From IMG/VR virus record IMGVR_UViG_3300027712_000047, positions 1 through 50,657 of that record: a stretch of DNA of 50,657 bases. One strand, written 5' to 3'. Under the pieces are notes generated by a model. The model saw only the letters and a program-made list of their open reading frames with translations, did no database searches and was not told the DNA's origin. Shown here piece by piece: positions 1-9,601 of this stretch. Within the stretch, counting starts at the first letter, position 1. Every line of letters starts with the position of its first letter. Origin of the DNA: a virus. Position numbers and translations under genes: made by a program.

Positions 1-2112
1 AATGTAAACTTTTCAAGTACAATAGGAAACGGAACTTATACTTATACTTTACCAAGTGCAACAGGTACTTTGGCTTTAACTTCTAATTTATCTGCTTACC
101 TTCCTTTATCAGGTGGTACATTAACAGGTTCTTTCAATGGAACAAGTGCAACGTTTAGTGGAGATGTTTCTTTGAGTGGTGCAAGTGGTAATAGAACATT
201 AAATATTCAAACAAATACAAGTGGTGATGCTATACTTAATTTAATTGCAGCAGGTTCTGATAGTGGTGCTATTACATATAAGCGTTCTACAAGTGAAATG
301 ATTTTTAGTAATAGTGGTGCAACAAGTGCTTTAAAGATAGCCTCATCAGGAGCAGCTACATTCTCTAGTAGTGTAACGGCAGGTGGTATAATTACCGCTA
401 GTTTTGCAGATGCAAACATAAAATTAAAAGGTGCAACAAATAACTATTTACTACAAATAGTAGATGCAAATAATAGATTTAGAATATTTGATAATACAAA
501 TAATGCTGAAAGATTTACGATTACAAGTGGTGGTAACGTAGGTATAGGAACAACAAGCCCACAACAAAAATTAGTTGTATCTAATGGAGGTGCTAATGGG
601 TTTGAATTTAACACAACTACGGGAGAATTTTTTACCTATAATAGAAGTACAAGTGCTTTTACTCCAATGAATATATTTGGTAGTTATATTACATTTAATG
701 CTACTGCGGAGGCAATGCGTATTACAAGTGGTGGTAATGTAGGTATAGGAACAACTAATCCTCAAACTTTATTAAGTATTGAAAATTCTGGTGTACAAAA
801 TACAGTTTCACCAATTATTACAAGTCAAAGTACAGGAACTACTTATGCTGGTATGTACTCAATTAGAGATGGTGCTGGTGACCAAAGAGGTTTAATATTT
901 CAAAATTTTACAGCTAACATAGGCTTGACTGAAAAAATGAGAATTACAAGTGGAGGTAATGTAGGTATAGGTACAAGTAGTCCTACAATCGGTTACAAAT
1001 TAGACGTAAAAGGATTAGTAAGATTTGGTAATGATAGTAATGCGAACATTTTGCAAATGGGTGATTTGGATGCAAATAGTACTTACATACAATCAGTTTC
1101 AACTGGCGGTATTGCGAAAAATTTAGTATTTTATAATACTGCTGAAACAATGCGTATTACAAGTGGGGGTAATGTAGGTATAGGTGCTAATCCAAGTTTT
1201 GGTAAATTATGGGCAGAACAAGATAGTTCTTGGGGATTAGTGGTTAACACTTCATCTACAACACCATCTACAATATATTTAAGAAATATAGGAAGTGCTG
1301 ATAATGGGTATATAAACTCTAATACAGCATTAGCGTTTAGAACTGGTGATACCGAAAGAATGAGAATTAGAACAGACGGTTCAATATTATTCTCAACTAC
1401 TTCAACTCTTACAACGGATAATAATACTTTAACTTCTTATTCTTCTAATGGATATTTATATTTAATGGGTGGTTCTGCAGGACTAGCATTAACTGCAAAT
1501 GGTAATAGAAATAATGCTATATATCTTAGTGAAACTGATAACAACATAAGATTTTATACTAATGCTACTGGAGAGAAAATAAGAATTAGTAGTTTGGGTC
1601 ATTTATTAATTAATACGACATCTGATGTTTCTCATATGTTGCAATGTAATGGTGCTATTATCTCTAAAGGTAGTCTTGCTATTTTATATGTTCAAGCAAG
1701 AGATTTATCTGTTAACTATGGGCTTTATGCAGATAATAATACATATTTAAATTTTTATAATGATATAAGTGGTGTTACAGGTCAATATACAAGGTCTACA
1801 GGTGTTTATACTGCTATATCTGATATAAATAAAAAGAAAGATTTTGAACAATCTACAATAGGATTGAATGCTATTTTAGGGTTAAAGCCTACTTTATTTA
1901 GAATGAAAGAAGATGAAGATAGTAGCAATAAACTTTTGGGATTTATTGCACAAGAGGTAAAAGAATTTATTCCACAAGCATATGTAGAAAATGATGGATT
2001 TATAGGATTGCAAGATAGACCATTTATAGCAGCATTAGTAAAAGGTATGCAAGAGCAACAAGCACAAATAGAAGAACTATCTAATAGATTAATCAAACTA
2101 GAATCAAAGTAG
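1..2112 (+). CDS. Tail fibre/spike with C-terminal S74 self-cleaving chaperone domain (5' end missing)
   Basis: The reading frame is open from base 1, so the gene starts before the window; the first internal Met is at 70. The visible part is rich in Ser, Thr, Gly and Asn and carries four close copies of ITSGGNVGIG plus a degenerate fifth, typical of trimeric beta-structured fibres. The last ~100 residues match the S74 intramolecular chaperone: SDINKKKD (Ser codon at 1819), then GLKPTLFRMK, LGFIAQEVKEFIPQ and a coiled-coil tail. In that family the domain drives trimerisation and then cuts itself off at the Ser. Role: receptor binding at the tail tip (inference). Family assignment is firm; the host receptor is unknown. 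Confidence 0.88.
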   Translation, partial: NVNFSSTIGNGTYTYTLPSATGTLALTSNLSAYLPLSGGTLTGSFNGTSATFSGDVSLSGASGNRTLNIQTNTSGDAILNLIAAGSDSGAITYKRSTSEMIFSNSGATSALKIASSGAATFSSSVTAGGIITASFADANIKLKGATNNYLLQIVDANNRFRIFDNTNNAERFTITSGGNVGIGTTSPQQKLVVSNGGANGFEFNTTTGEFFTYNRSTSAFTPMNIFGSYITFNATAEAMRITSGGNVGIGTTNPQTLLSIENSGVQNTVSPIITSQSTGTTYAGMYSIRDGAGDQRGLIFQNFTANIGLTEKMRITSGGNVGIGTSSPTIGYKLDVKGLVRFGNDSNANILQMGDLDANSTYIQSVSTGGIAKNLVFYNTAETMRITSGGNVGIGANPSFGKLWAEQDSSWGLVVNTSSTTPSTIYLRNIGSADNGYINSNTALAFRTGDTERMRIRTDGSILFSTTSTLTTDNNTLTSYSSNGYLYLMGGSAGLALTANGNRNNAIYLSETDNNIRFYTNATGEKIRISSLGHLLINTTSDVSHMLQCNGAIISKGSLAILYVQARDLSVNYGLYADNNTYLNFYNDISGVTGQYTRSTGVYTAISDINKKKDFEQSTIGLNAILGLKPTLFRMKEDEDSSNKLLGFIAQEVKEFIPQAYVENDGFIGLQDRPFIAALVKGMQEQQAQIEELSNRLIKLESK
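520..1186 (+). repeat. Four dispersed ~30-bp repeats inside the fibre gene
   Basis: Near-identical ~30-bp copies start at about 520, 721, 943 and 1156. Each encodes ITSGGNVGIG. Spacing is about 200 bp. They could allow recombination that changes the number of fibre modules. Confidence 0.75.
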
Positions 2113-2134
2113 CTACAAAATAAAAATAAATAAT

Positions 2135-2461
2135 ATGGCAACATTTCAATGGGGGATTTCACAACTAGATTCAAAAATAAACTTAGATGGTATGCAAGAT
2201 GTAATCTCTTGCATCCATTGGCGCTATCAAGCTACTGAAATAGTAGATGATAAAACATACCTTATAGATAATTATGGTTCAACAAGTATAGAGCAACCTA
2301 ACCCCCAAAGTTTCGCTCCTTATGCTGATGTAACAGAAGCTCAAGTAATCGGATGGTTAGAATCAGTTCTACCTGTTACCGATATGCAAGCCAACCTTAC
2401 TACTCAGATTGAGTTATTAAAAAATCCAACAGACATCGTACTACCAAATCCTTGGAATTAA
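2135..2461 (+). CDS. Small conserved phage protein, fibre-associated
   Basis: 108 residues starting 22 nt after the fibre stop. The pattern WGISQLDSK near the N-terminus, CIHWRY in the middle, FAPYADVTEAQVIGWLE and the PNPWN C-terminus resembles a small protein common in marine phages near tail-fibre genes (I recall it as DUF7936; not verified). No signal peptide or membrane segment. Position suggests a fibre assembly or accessory role, but nothing in the sequence proves it. Confidence 0.6.
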   Translation: MATFQWGISQLDSKINLDGMQDVISCIHWRYQATEIVDDKTYLIDNYGSTSIEQPNPQSFAPYADVTEAQVIGWLESVLPVTDMQANLTTQIELLKNPTDIVLPNPWN

Positions 2462-2472
2462 ATAAAAACAAA

Positions 2473-2670
2473 ATGAGTAAAGCTAGAGAATACCTTAAAT
2501 CATTTGGCTATGAATTAGTCGTAAATAATGTATCGCCTGACCAATATACCCCATATGAAGATTGGTGGGTATACCCCGAACTGGTAAGTAGATGTAAAAT
2601 AAACCAGATGAGGTCTATTATGCAAGATGAAGGCAATAATGTAGCCTCTGACTACATGATTCTTAAGTAA
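2473..2670 (+). CDS. Small hypothetical protein
   Basis: 65 residues from ATG 2473. An in-frame ATG at 2452 overlaps the previous stop, so I prefer the start 11 nt after that stop. The product is soluble and rich in aromatic residues (YEDWWVYPEL), with no recognised domain. It is the last gene before a promoter gap. A copy of the CCCCGAACTG word falls at 2574. Confidence 0.5.
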   Translation: MSKAREYLKSFGYELVVNNVSPDQYTPYEDWWVYPELVSRCKINQMRSIMQDEGNNVASDYMILK

Positions 2671-2700
2671 TTCTACCCATATATTTCAAGGTGTATTATC

Positions 2701-2732
2701 TATCTATTATAGATATATAGTAATTAACTTTG
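2701..2732 (+). promoter_or_regulatory. Operator TATCTA-N3-TAGATA and -7 box TAACTTTG
   Basis: A perfect 6+3+6 palindrome lies at 2701-2715. Nine bases on, TAACTTTG (2725-2732) fits the Bacteroidetes -7 consensus TAnnTTTG. The next start codon is at 2757. The same palindrome recurs at 28604, 34179, 37149 and 49290, so this late-strand promoter is probably under the phage repressor. Confidence 0.65.
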
Positions 2733-2756
2733 CTATTAATAACCAAAATAACACAT

Positions 2757-3035
2757 ATGACAAGTTTTAACCTAAACTTAAAGGGCCTAGATGGCACTGA
2801 GATTAAAGATGAAAACGGAGAATTTATTACCCTTGGAAAGCTGTTAGCAAATCAAATCGCTTTTTCAGGCAAGGGTGATGCTCTAAAACTATTCAATTGG
2901 GCACAAAAAATGTATGCTGGTGAAGAGGTTGAACTAGATGCAGCAGGTGTCATAACAATTAAAGAGCTAATTAACAATAACGAGCAAATGACTATCATAG
3001 CCAAAGCTCAGATATTAAGCTGTTTTACAAACTAA
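2757..3035 (+). CDS. Small hypothetical protein, first gene of the promoter-led unit
   Basis: 92 residues from ATG 2757, chosen over an upstream ATG at 2730 that lies inside the -7 box. Begins MTSFNLNLKGLDG and contains LGKLLANQIAF and VITIKELINNNEQM, giving an acidic soluble protein of mixed alpha/beta character. No family recognised with confidence; similar short proteins sit near lysis or tail genes in other Bacteroidetes phages. It is followed 6 nt later by a membrane-protein gene. Confidence 0.6.
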   Translation: MTSFNLNLKGLDGTEIKDENGEFITLGKLLANQIAFSGKGDALKLFNWAQKMYAGEEVELDAAGVITIKELINNNEQMTIIAKAQILSCFTN

Positions 3036-3041
3036 AAAGAA

Positions 3042-3287
3042 ATGACTCAAATTATTGAGCAAAAAATTAAGGCTTACATAGCCCCAGTATTGATAACCAT
3101 TATTGGGGTTATGGCCCTTTCTCTAATCACAGAAATCCGTTCAGATGTAAAGTCGCTTCTAGCTTCTAAAGCTGAAAATGGTATTAGGCTTAACGAACTA
3201 GAAAGAAGAGTCGGAAACATAGAGTTATCGTACGCACAACAGATTTTTATAAAGCCAGATGAATTAAAGATTCAAAAAAGAAAATGA
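3042..3287 (+). CDS. Single-span membrane protein with coiled coil, next to the spanin
   Basis: 81 residues. One transmembrane helix at about 11-28 (IAPVLITIIGVMALSLI) is followed by a charged heptad-like segment (LLASKAENGIRLNELERRVGN) and a basic tail. The stop overlaps the start of the spanin candidate by 4 nt. Topology and position suit a lysis accessory such as an antiholin or second holin; that role is inferred only. Confidence 0.6.
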   Translation: MTQIIEQKIKAYIAPVLITIIGVMALSLITEIRSDVKSLLASKAENGIRLNELERRVGNIELSYAQQIFIKPDELKIQKRK

Positions 3288-3829
3288 ATAAGTTTATTTT
3301 AATAATTAGCATATTTCTAGTTGCCTGTAATCCAGTTAAAAGTGTATTAAAAGACCCTATTAAATTTAATCAAGTTAAAGACATCGTAATTCGTGGAGGG
3401 TACTGCATTAACGACACTGTAACAATTGAAACTAAGAAAGATTCAATCATATTTAAAGACTCAGTTACAACAAATACAATTAGCGTTCCTTGTAAAGATT
3501 TTGATTCTACGTTTAAAGATGGTACTTCAATAAGAGTCAGTTCGGGGGTATTAACATACAAACAAAACTATTCTACTAAAGAGATTATAAGAACAGTAAT
3601 AAAGACCAATAACATAAGAGACCTATCACTTGAAGCTATCTTAAAGTCAGACATATCTAAAAAGGACGATACAATACGTTTCAATGCATTAGTTATATCA
3701 GAGACGAAGAAAAGCCTTAAAGAATCTAAGGCAGCAAATACGAAATTAAAGTGGGAAATATTCGGGGTAATAGCATTACTAGCCGTATGGAAGTTCCGCT
3801 TCACTATATTAAAGTTGGTTAATTTATGA
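3284..3829 (+). CDS. Probable unimolecular spanin (lipoprotein with C-terminal membrane helix)
   Basis: 181 residues. The N-terminus is a lipoprotein signal with lipobox LVAC (Cys at about 15). The middle is charged, with KDDTIR and an alpha-helical SETKKSLKESKAANTK stretch. Residues about 157-168 (EIFGVIALLAVW) form a hydrophobic span. An outer-membrane lipid anchor at one end and an inner-membrane helix at the other is the architecture of one-protein spanins such as T1 gp11, which fuse the two membranes at lysis. It lies well away from the holin-lysozyme pair at 24.8 kb. Assignment rests on topology. Confidence 0.6.
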   Translation: MNKFILIISIFLVACNPVKSVLKDPIKFNQVKDIVIRGGYCINDTVTIETKKDSIIFKDSVTTNTISVPCKDFDSTFKDGTSIRVSSGVLTYKQNYSTKEIIRTVIKTNNIRDLSLEAILKSDISKKDDTIRFNALVISETKKSLKESKAANTKLKWEIFGVIALLAVWKFRFTILKLVNL

Positions 3830-4548
3830 CAATTCAAGACATCCATACCTTCATAAACTTTTGTATGAATAAGGAGCAGAATTCATACTTATCTCACGAA
3901 GAAATAGATATGGTTTTAGATAAGTGCCAACTTGCTCAATTTAATGAATACTATTTTCCTAAAGCGAATATTGATACAAGTCACATGCCGCTATTAGGAT
4001 ATGGTGCTACTCAAAGAATTAACGATGCTTTAAGTCCGTTTAAATCAAGTTATACATTCTCATCTTCATCTACTGGCGTATTTACTGCGCCTGCGGATTA
4101 CCTATATTTGTTGTCTTTATATACTACAACTTATTCAAGCGCATTAGGAAGAAATATATATAACGCTGTACAAGTACTGAATGAAGAAGAGTTAATCCCA
4201 AGATTAGAATCTCAGGTTGTACCTGTGAGCCAAGACGACCCTATATGTATTATGAATAGCGCCAATGCTGTTCAATTATTCCCAGATAATACAGTTCAGA
4301 TTGGAAAGCTATTTTATCTCCGTAGACCAGCAGTTCCTAAGTTCGGGTATACCCCATCAGGAAGGACTATTACATACGTTTCTAGCGCATATAATTCATC
4401 TTCCAACCCAACTGGCAGTACACAATTAGAGTGGCGTGATAGCGACATAACTAGCATTATAATTAAGTCTCTTAGCTACTTTGGATTAAGCACATCTAGT
4501 AGTGATGTTATAACATTTGCAGAAAACAAGAATCAACAGAATAACTAA
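3826..4548 (+). CDS. Structural/connector protein, unassigned
   Basis: 240 residues; start overlaps the spanin stop by 4 nt. N-terminal helical segment with SHEEIDMVLDKCQ, then a Ser/Thr-rich beta-type region (YTFSSSSTGVFTAPADYLYLL). APADYLYL is a pattern seen in adaptor-like virion proteins that pair with gp4-type tube proteins. No enzyme motifs. It starts a run of three similar-sized genes ahead of the large tail protein, so a head-to-tail adaptor is the best guess. Confidence 0.55.
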   Translation: MTIQDIHTFINFCMNKEQNSYLSHEEIDMVLDKCQLAQFNEYYFPKANIDTSHMPLLGYGATQRINDALSPFKSSYTFSSSSTGVFTAPADYLYLLSLYTTTYSSALGRNIYNAVQVLNEEELIPRLESQVVPVSQDDPICIMNSANAVQLFPDNTVQIGKLFYLRRPAVPKFGYTPSGRTITYVSSAYNSSSNPTGSTQLEWRDSDITSIIIKSLSYFGLSTSSSDVITFAENKNQQNN

Positions 4549-5171
4549 TGAGTACTACTAAATATAAAATATCGGAGCAGATACAAAGATTACTAAAAGG
4601 GAATCCAAGTATTAGTGCTCGTGTGCATATGAATGATATTATGTTATTGGTTGAACAAGTGTCAAACCAATTACTCAAGGCCGATTATTTTCAGGTCAAC
4701 CTACCAGAAGGAGATACCATTCCAAATAACTGTATGGTTTTTAGTTATGATAATGTCGCTGTAGCAACCTATAAGTCAACTCTAAGTAAGGCTACCCTAC
4801 CTGCTATGCCTATTAACCTACCAAGGAATATGGGCGTGCTTCATGTATCTAAAACAAATGAAATAAACAATCCATTCATCCCAATCCCATCAAGTACGTT
4901 TGGTATTATAAGTCCAGTTGCATTGTTAGGAGATTTGTCGGGTTTAATCGGATATGAGGTCGTTGGCAAGGATGTAATCTTTACACAGAATCTTCCAGCT
5001 CTTGGCGTTACTTCAGTCTATATGAGACTTGTAGGAATTGATTTAAGTCAGCTAGGTAACTATGATTTGCTTCCACTTTCAGCAGACCAAGAAGCAGCTG
5101 TAGTTTCGGCAGTATATAAAATGTTAATCACAGTTCCACAGGCTGATAGAGTGGACGATAGTAATAATTAA
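4548..5171 (+). CDS. Structural/connector protein, unassigned
   Basis: 207 residues; the start shares a base with the previous stop, so translation is probably coupled. N-terminal KYKISEQIQRLLKG helix, then an extended region with GLIGYEVVGKDVIFTQNLP and a C-terminal helix (AAVVSAVYKMLIT). The layout matches that of its neighbours: an alpha start, a beta middle, then a helix that would pack against the portal or tube ring. No confident family; inferred neck or tail component. Confidence 0.5.
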   Translation: MSTTKYKISEQIQRLLKGNPSISARVHMNDIMLLVEQVSNQLLKADYFQVNLPEGDTIPNNCMVFSYDNVAVATYKSTLSKATLPAMPINLPRNMGVLHVSKTNEINNPFIPIPSSTFGIISPVALLGDLSGLIGYEVVGKDVIFTQNLPALGVTSVYMRLVGIDLSQLGNYDLLPLSADQEAAVVSAVYKMLITVPQADRVDDSNN

Positions 5172-5173
5172 TA

Positions 5174-5929
5174 ATGAAAGCATACACACTTGACAATATA
5201 GTCAGAAGCGCACTTGCTGAAAAGCAATACCCCCTTCATTGGTATTTACAATATCTAACATATGGTGTTGATTCATTACGCCAATTAAATATGGATGTAA
5301 TGCAGAATGTAAAGAGTGTTAGACTTCCTGTGAATAGTTATTTCGCTGCTACCCTACCTAATGACTTTGTAGATTATATAAGAGTAGGTAACGAGCAAGG
5401 AGAATTTATAAGTTCAATGGGCGAAAAAAGAGACGTATATAATAGACTAAATAATTTTGACGCACAAGGTAATAAGATTTCTTATGGTGATACAAATGTT
5501 AACGTAACACCGACAAATTGGGATGGGTTATGGTATACTAATTTTATCAATGATAAAGGAGAACATTTAGGACGTATGTTTAATAATACGCCTGCTTTTA
5601 ATAATTCATTTGTCATATTAAGAGAAAGAAGTGAAATACAATTTGATAAGACTATTACTGATACTAGCATCACTATGGATTACATCACTGATGGTTTATC
5701 TACAGATGCCAGTAATACAGTACATCCCTATGCTGTAGACGCAATTAAGGCGTACATATTTTGGAAAGCAAAAGAACATGGAAGACAATTTAATATTAGT
5801 GAAAAGCAATGGGTTAAAGAAGAATTTTATAACCAACTTAGAATTTTAAGGGCTCGAATGAATTCAATAGATGTTATAGATATTAGAAGAAGCTTAGCTA
5901 GAGGTTACGGTCCAACAATAAAAAATTAA
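5174..5929 (+). CDS. Tail tube/head-completion protein, P22 gp4-like
   Basis: 251 residues. Starts MKAYTLDNIVRSALAEKQYPLHWYLQYL, broken here as a helical head, followed by a segment on LPVN, LPNDFVDYIRVG and, near the C-terminus, YAVDAIKAYIFWKAKEHGRQ. This order is typical of the gp4/T7 gp11-type ring proteins annotated in crAss-like and other Bacteroidetes podoviruses just before the large stabilisation protein. No catalytic motif. Context (next gene 1210 residues) supports the assignment. Confidence 0.6.
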   Translation: MKAYTLDNIVRSALAEKQYPLHWYLQYLTYGVDSLRQLNMDVMQNVKSVRLPVNSYFAATLPNDFVDYIRVGNEQGEFISSMGEKRDVYNRLNNFDAQGNKISYGDTNVNVTPTNWDGLWYTNFINDKGEHLGRMFNNTPAFNNSFVILRERSEIQFDKTITDTSITMDYITDGLSTDASNTVHPYAVDAIKAYIFWKAKEHGRQFNISEKQWVKEEFYNQLRILRARMNSIDVIDIRRSLARGYGPTIKN

Positions 5930-5934
5930 TTTAA

Positions 5935-8900
5935 ATGATTTCAAAAAAACATTTAATCGGTGGCCTAGATACGGATTCCCTGCCAGTGTTGCTTGAAAAA
6001 AATTCGTACCTCGGTGCTTTAAACATTCGTTTTGTCACAAGTGAGAATGGTAATGTAGGTGCAATTACAAATATTGAAGGGAATACTTTAAAGAATAGAA
6101 CAACCAATAGTTCAGGAACTGTAATTACTTTTGCTTTACCTGCTGGAACAAATACAGTAATAGGCTCTATAGAAGATTTAGCTAATAGAAGGGTATTCTT
6201 TTTTGTAAAGAATAATACTGCTGCTAGTAATGCTATATATTGTTATGATAGTGTAGCTGATTTAATATATACAGTAATTACTAACGCACAAATAACTATT
6301 AATCCTAGCGCATCTGATTCATTGAATTTTACAAATTACATTCACTCTATAGATATATTAGGTAGTTTATTATGCTGGACAAATGGTACTTCTGACCCAA
6401 GGTCAATCAATGCAGATGCAGCGATAAAAATGAACCACCCAACTTACGTTGCTAGTTTTGCATATACAAATCCTTTAGCATTCGAGCAAACTACAGTCAT
6501 AAAAGCTCCTCCTTTATTTGCCTTGAATGTAACTAAGTTTTATGATTCATCATATACTAATAACTATATAAAGGCATCTTCATTTAAGTTCTTATATCAG
6601 TATAATTATAATGATAATCAAATTTCTGCATTATCTACACATAGTGATATTATTGCTTACTCTGGTGCACTTAGTACTAATAATGCCATTACCGTAACAA
6701 TTCCTTCATTAGAAATTATACCAAAAGATGTTAGCACAATAGACATTATAGTAAAGATTAATGATGATAGCAATGTAACTATAGTTAAGACTTTTGACAG
6801 GACTAAAGATGACTTTACAGCGGAACTATCTTTTGTTTATTACAATGATGTTATAGGTATTGCAGTAGATACTATTCAAGCTGGAACATCTTTTCATAAT
6901 GTACCTCTTATAAGTAAGACACTTACTTTTGCTAAGAATAGATTGTTTTTAGCTAATAATACAAATGGATACTCAACTCCAACTGTTTCAAGCTTATCTG
7001 TATCGCCTAGTATACTTACGCCTACCTCTGGCGGAACTGTATCTTGTACATGGAAATATATGACTTTACAGTATTCACTTGGAGGAACTAATCATACTGA
7101 GAATATTTACTATGCATACAATGCTGCAAATACACCTAAAACATGTTTCTTTTATTTGTCTGCATTTCATACTGCTACTCCTGCTGGTTCTTATTTAGAA
7201 TCAAATGCAACAACTGTATACAATACAGAAGTAAACTTGGCATATTGGTATATGAGAAATTATAGCCCATCGGTTGGTGGCTCTTGGAACATGTATACAG
7301 GCTATGTTCCAACATACACATCTACAGGATTAACAACAGTAATAACTCAACCATCTAACGCACTAGATGGAGTTTCAGCTTTTAAGTCTGGCTCTACCTA
7401 TAGTGTTGGTATATCTTTTTATGATAGGTTTAGAAGAAAATGTGGTGTAGTAGATGCTGGAATTAAATCAGGTGTTGCTATAAAACAAGCGCCTAAAGTT
7501 ACAATACCAGCAAGACTTTTTAATGCAACTACTTTTTCTAATACAATAGATTGGACTTTATCTAATACTAATGCCTTAAATGAAATTCCTAGTTGGGCTG
7601 CTTACTATCAAATAAATATTACTAAAAGTTTATTAACTAGATTTTTTATACAAGATTATTCTCTAGCTGTATACTACACAACTAAGACAACAACTACAGC
7701 TACTTCTGGAACTCCTTCTGTTACCTCTTATGTTCATGCAGGCGGTAGTTATGCAGCAGGAACATTTTATGCTACAACAATTGATTTAACTAGGCTAACA
7801 TCTGGAGGTCGTGGTTATACATATCAAGCGGGAGATTTAGTTAAGTTAACAAGAGTAGATGGAGGTGTAGAATATAAATACAACTTGCAAATATTAGGTC
7901 AAGATGGAAAGTATTTAATGCTCTCTCCTACAGATGTAGGAACTTTAAGTTCATCATCAGAAATGCTTTATGAGATTTATACGCCATACCAAGCATCAGT
8001 AACTGAGCCATATTTTGAATCAGGTTCATTAATGAAAATATCAAATGCTTTATCATCAAGTAGAAGTTACAGTACTTTAACAGGTTCATTATTAGGAGAC
8101 ATATACCCTACGTTTGTAGTATATACTCCAAATACCTATTCTATTGAGACAATGAATCCTAATCCTACCTATTGGCAGGAGTGGCAGACTAATACTGGCT
8201 GGGTAAATATTATAACAAGTCTATCACAGACTAATAAAAAGAATTCAATAAGGTTTTCTGACCCTATTATAATAGGTACTAAAATTAATGGATTAAATGC
8301 ATTTCAATCTTTAAATGATACAGAGCTTCCACTTGAATTAAATGGTATACAAAAGATTACTTTAACAAGTAAAGTTCAACAAGAAGGTACTGTTATGTTA
8401 GCGGTTGGATTAAGTGAAACTACTTCTATTTATCTAGGTGAATCTCAGATATTTGATTCTACTGGAGCTTCCTTCATAGCAAAAACTACTGGCGTTATTG
8501 GACAAGTAAATACATTGAAAGGTTCTTATGGTACGGTAAACCCCGAAAGCGTTTTTAAGTGGGAAGGCGATGTATATTGGTTTGATGCAAATAAAGGTTC
8601 TGTAGTTAGGTATGGTAATAATGGCTTATTCCCTATTTCAGATTACAAGATGAGAAAATATTTTGTAAGATTAGGCGACCTTGTTTTAAAAAATAATTCA
8701 CAAGTATTGATGAGTATTGACCCTTATCATGAAGAGGTATTATTAACTGTTGTCCAAAGTACATCAAGTATGTTAAATACAACTTTGCCTGACATGGTAC
8801 TATCTACTCAATCAGTAACGGTTGATAGTTCTACTAATATTACTCCAACTTTCAGTTCGGGGAAATGCTATAAGCTACCATCAGGCGTAACAGCAACATA

Positions 8901-9567
8901 TAACGGAGAAGTAATAACAGGAGTATTCATGCCAATAACAGGGTCTAGCACTCTTCATATAACAGCAGGTGCGGCTATAGCAGATGTGATTACTATATCG
9001 GAAGTATTAAGAGCATTATACGACCCATATGATGGACAAGGAGGTACACTTGCTTTTCAGCCTACTATAAATAAGTGGACATCTAAGTATAGCTATACCC
9101 CAGAATCTTTAACAATGGTTTCAAATAGGCTAGTTACGTTCAGCGCTGGTAATATATACATGCACGATAGTAGCGTGTTTAATACTTGGTATGGTAAATC
9201 TTATGATAGTGCAATTGCATTTGTTCATAACGAAGCTGGTAATAGCATTAAGTCTTATGATAGCATAGCTGTTGAAGGTGATAAGCCAGACAGGATTCAT
9301 TTGAGGTCTGAAGTACCAAACGTACAAAGTTCTGACCTCATTTCTGATGATTTTAAGTCATTAGAAGGTGTGTGGTATGCGCCAATTTTAAGAGATAGAT
9401 TATCCCCGAACACAGGCAGTTCTGACTATAATATCAACCTATTAACTGGTGATAAAATAAGAGCAGAAGCATTAAAACTTCAAGTTGTGTATACACAGCC
9501 AACTACTATAAAGCAATTGAAATTTGTGGATATAAACTTCGACCCATCTAGAGGTCAGTCGGTATAA
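5935..9567 (+). CDS. Large tail stabilisation/hub protein, P22 gp10-like
   Basis: 1210 residues. The N-terminus reads KKHLIGGLDTDSLPVLL and then YLGALNIRFVT, the hallmark opening of the large stabilisation proteins of Bacteroidetes podoviruses (a GGL-D-D stretch followed by Y-ALN-R). The rest is almost all beta-strand, rich in Ser, Thr and Asn, with WFDANKGSVVRY and YDPYHEEVLLTV-type propeller-like repeats in the last third. The partner ring protein lies just upstream. It probably forms the tail hub beneath the tube. Assignment is by pattern and order, not by search. Confidence 0.65.
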   Translation: MISKKHLIGGLDTDSLPVLLEKNSYLGALNIRFVTSENGNVGAITNIEGNTLKNRTTNSSGTVITFALPAGTNTVIGSIEDLANRRVFFFVKNNTAASNAIYCYDSVADLIYTVITNAQITINPSASDSLNFTNYIHSIDILGSLLCWTNGTSDPRSINADAAIKMNHPTYVASFAYTNPLAFEQTTVIKAPPLFALNVTKFYDSSYTNNYIKASSFKFLYQYNYNDNQISALSTHSDIIAYSGALSTNNAITVTIPSLEIIPKDVSTIDIIVKINDDSNVTIVKTFDRTKDDFTAELSFVYYNDVIGIAVDTIQAGTSFHNVPLISKTLTFAKNRLFLANNTNGYSTPTVSSLSVSPSILTPTSGGTVSCTWKYMTLQYSLGGTNHTENIYYAYNAANTPKTCFFYLSAFHTATPAGSYLESNATTVYNTEVNLAYWYMRNYSPSVGGSWNMYTGYVPTYTSTGLTTVITQPSNALDGVSAFKSGSTYSVGISFYDRFRRKCGVVDAGIKSGVAIKQAPKVTIPARLFNATTFSNTIDWTLSNTNALNEIPSWAAYYQINITKSLLTRFFIQDYSLAVYYTTKTTTTATSGTPSVTSYVHAGGSYAAGTFYATTIDLTRLTSGGRGYTYQAGDLVKLTRVDGGVEYKYNLQILGQDGKYLMLSPTDVGTLSSSSEMLYEIYTPYQASVTEPYFESGSLMKISNALSSSRSYSTLTGSLLGDIYPTFVVYTPNTYSIETMNPNPTYWQEWQTNTGWVNIITSLSQTNKKNSIRFSDPIIIGTKINGLNAFQSLNDTELPLELNGIQKITLTSKVQQEGTVMLAVGLSETTSIYLGESQIFDSTGASFIAKTTGVIGQVNTLKGSYGTVNPESVFKWEGDVYWFDANKGSVVRYGNNGLFPISDYKMRKYFVRLGDLVLKNNSQVLMSIDPYHEEVLLTVVQSTSSMLNTTLPDMVLSTQSVTVDSSTNITPTFSSGKCYKLPSGVTATYNGEVITGVFMPITGSSTLHITAGAAIADVITISEVLRALYDPYDGQGGTLAFQPTINKWTSKYSYTPESLTMVSNRLVTFSAGNIYMHDSSVFNTWYGKSYDSAIAFVHNEAGNSIKSYDSIAVEGDKPDRIHLRSEVPNVQSSDLISDDFKSLEGVWYAPILRDRLSPNTGSSDYNINLLTGDKIRAEALKLQVVYTQPTTIKQLKFVDINFDPSRGQSV

Positions 9568-9601
9568 TTCACCCCCTAATATTAGGTATTTAGGATAGTT
9601 A

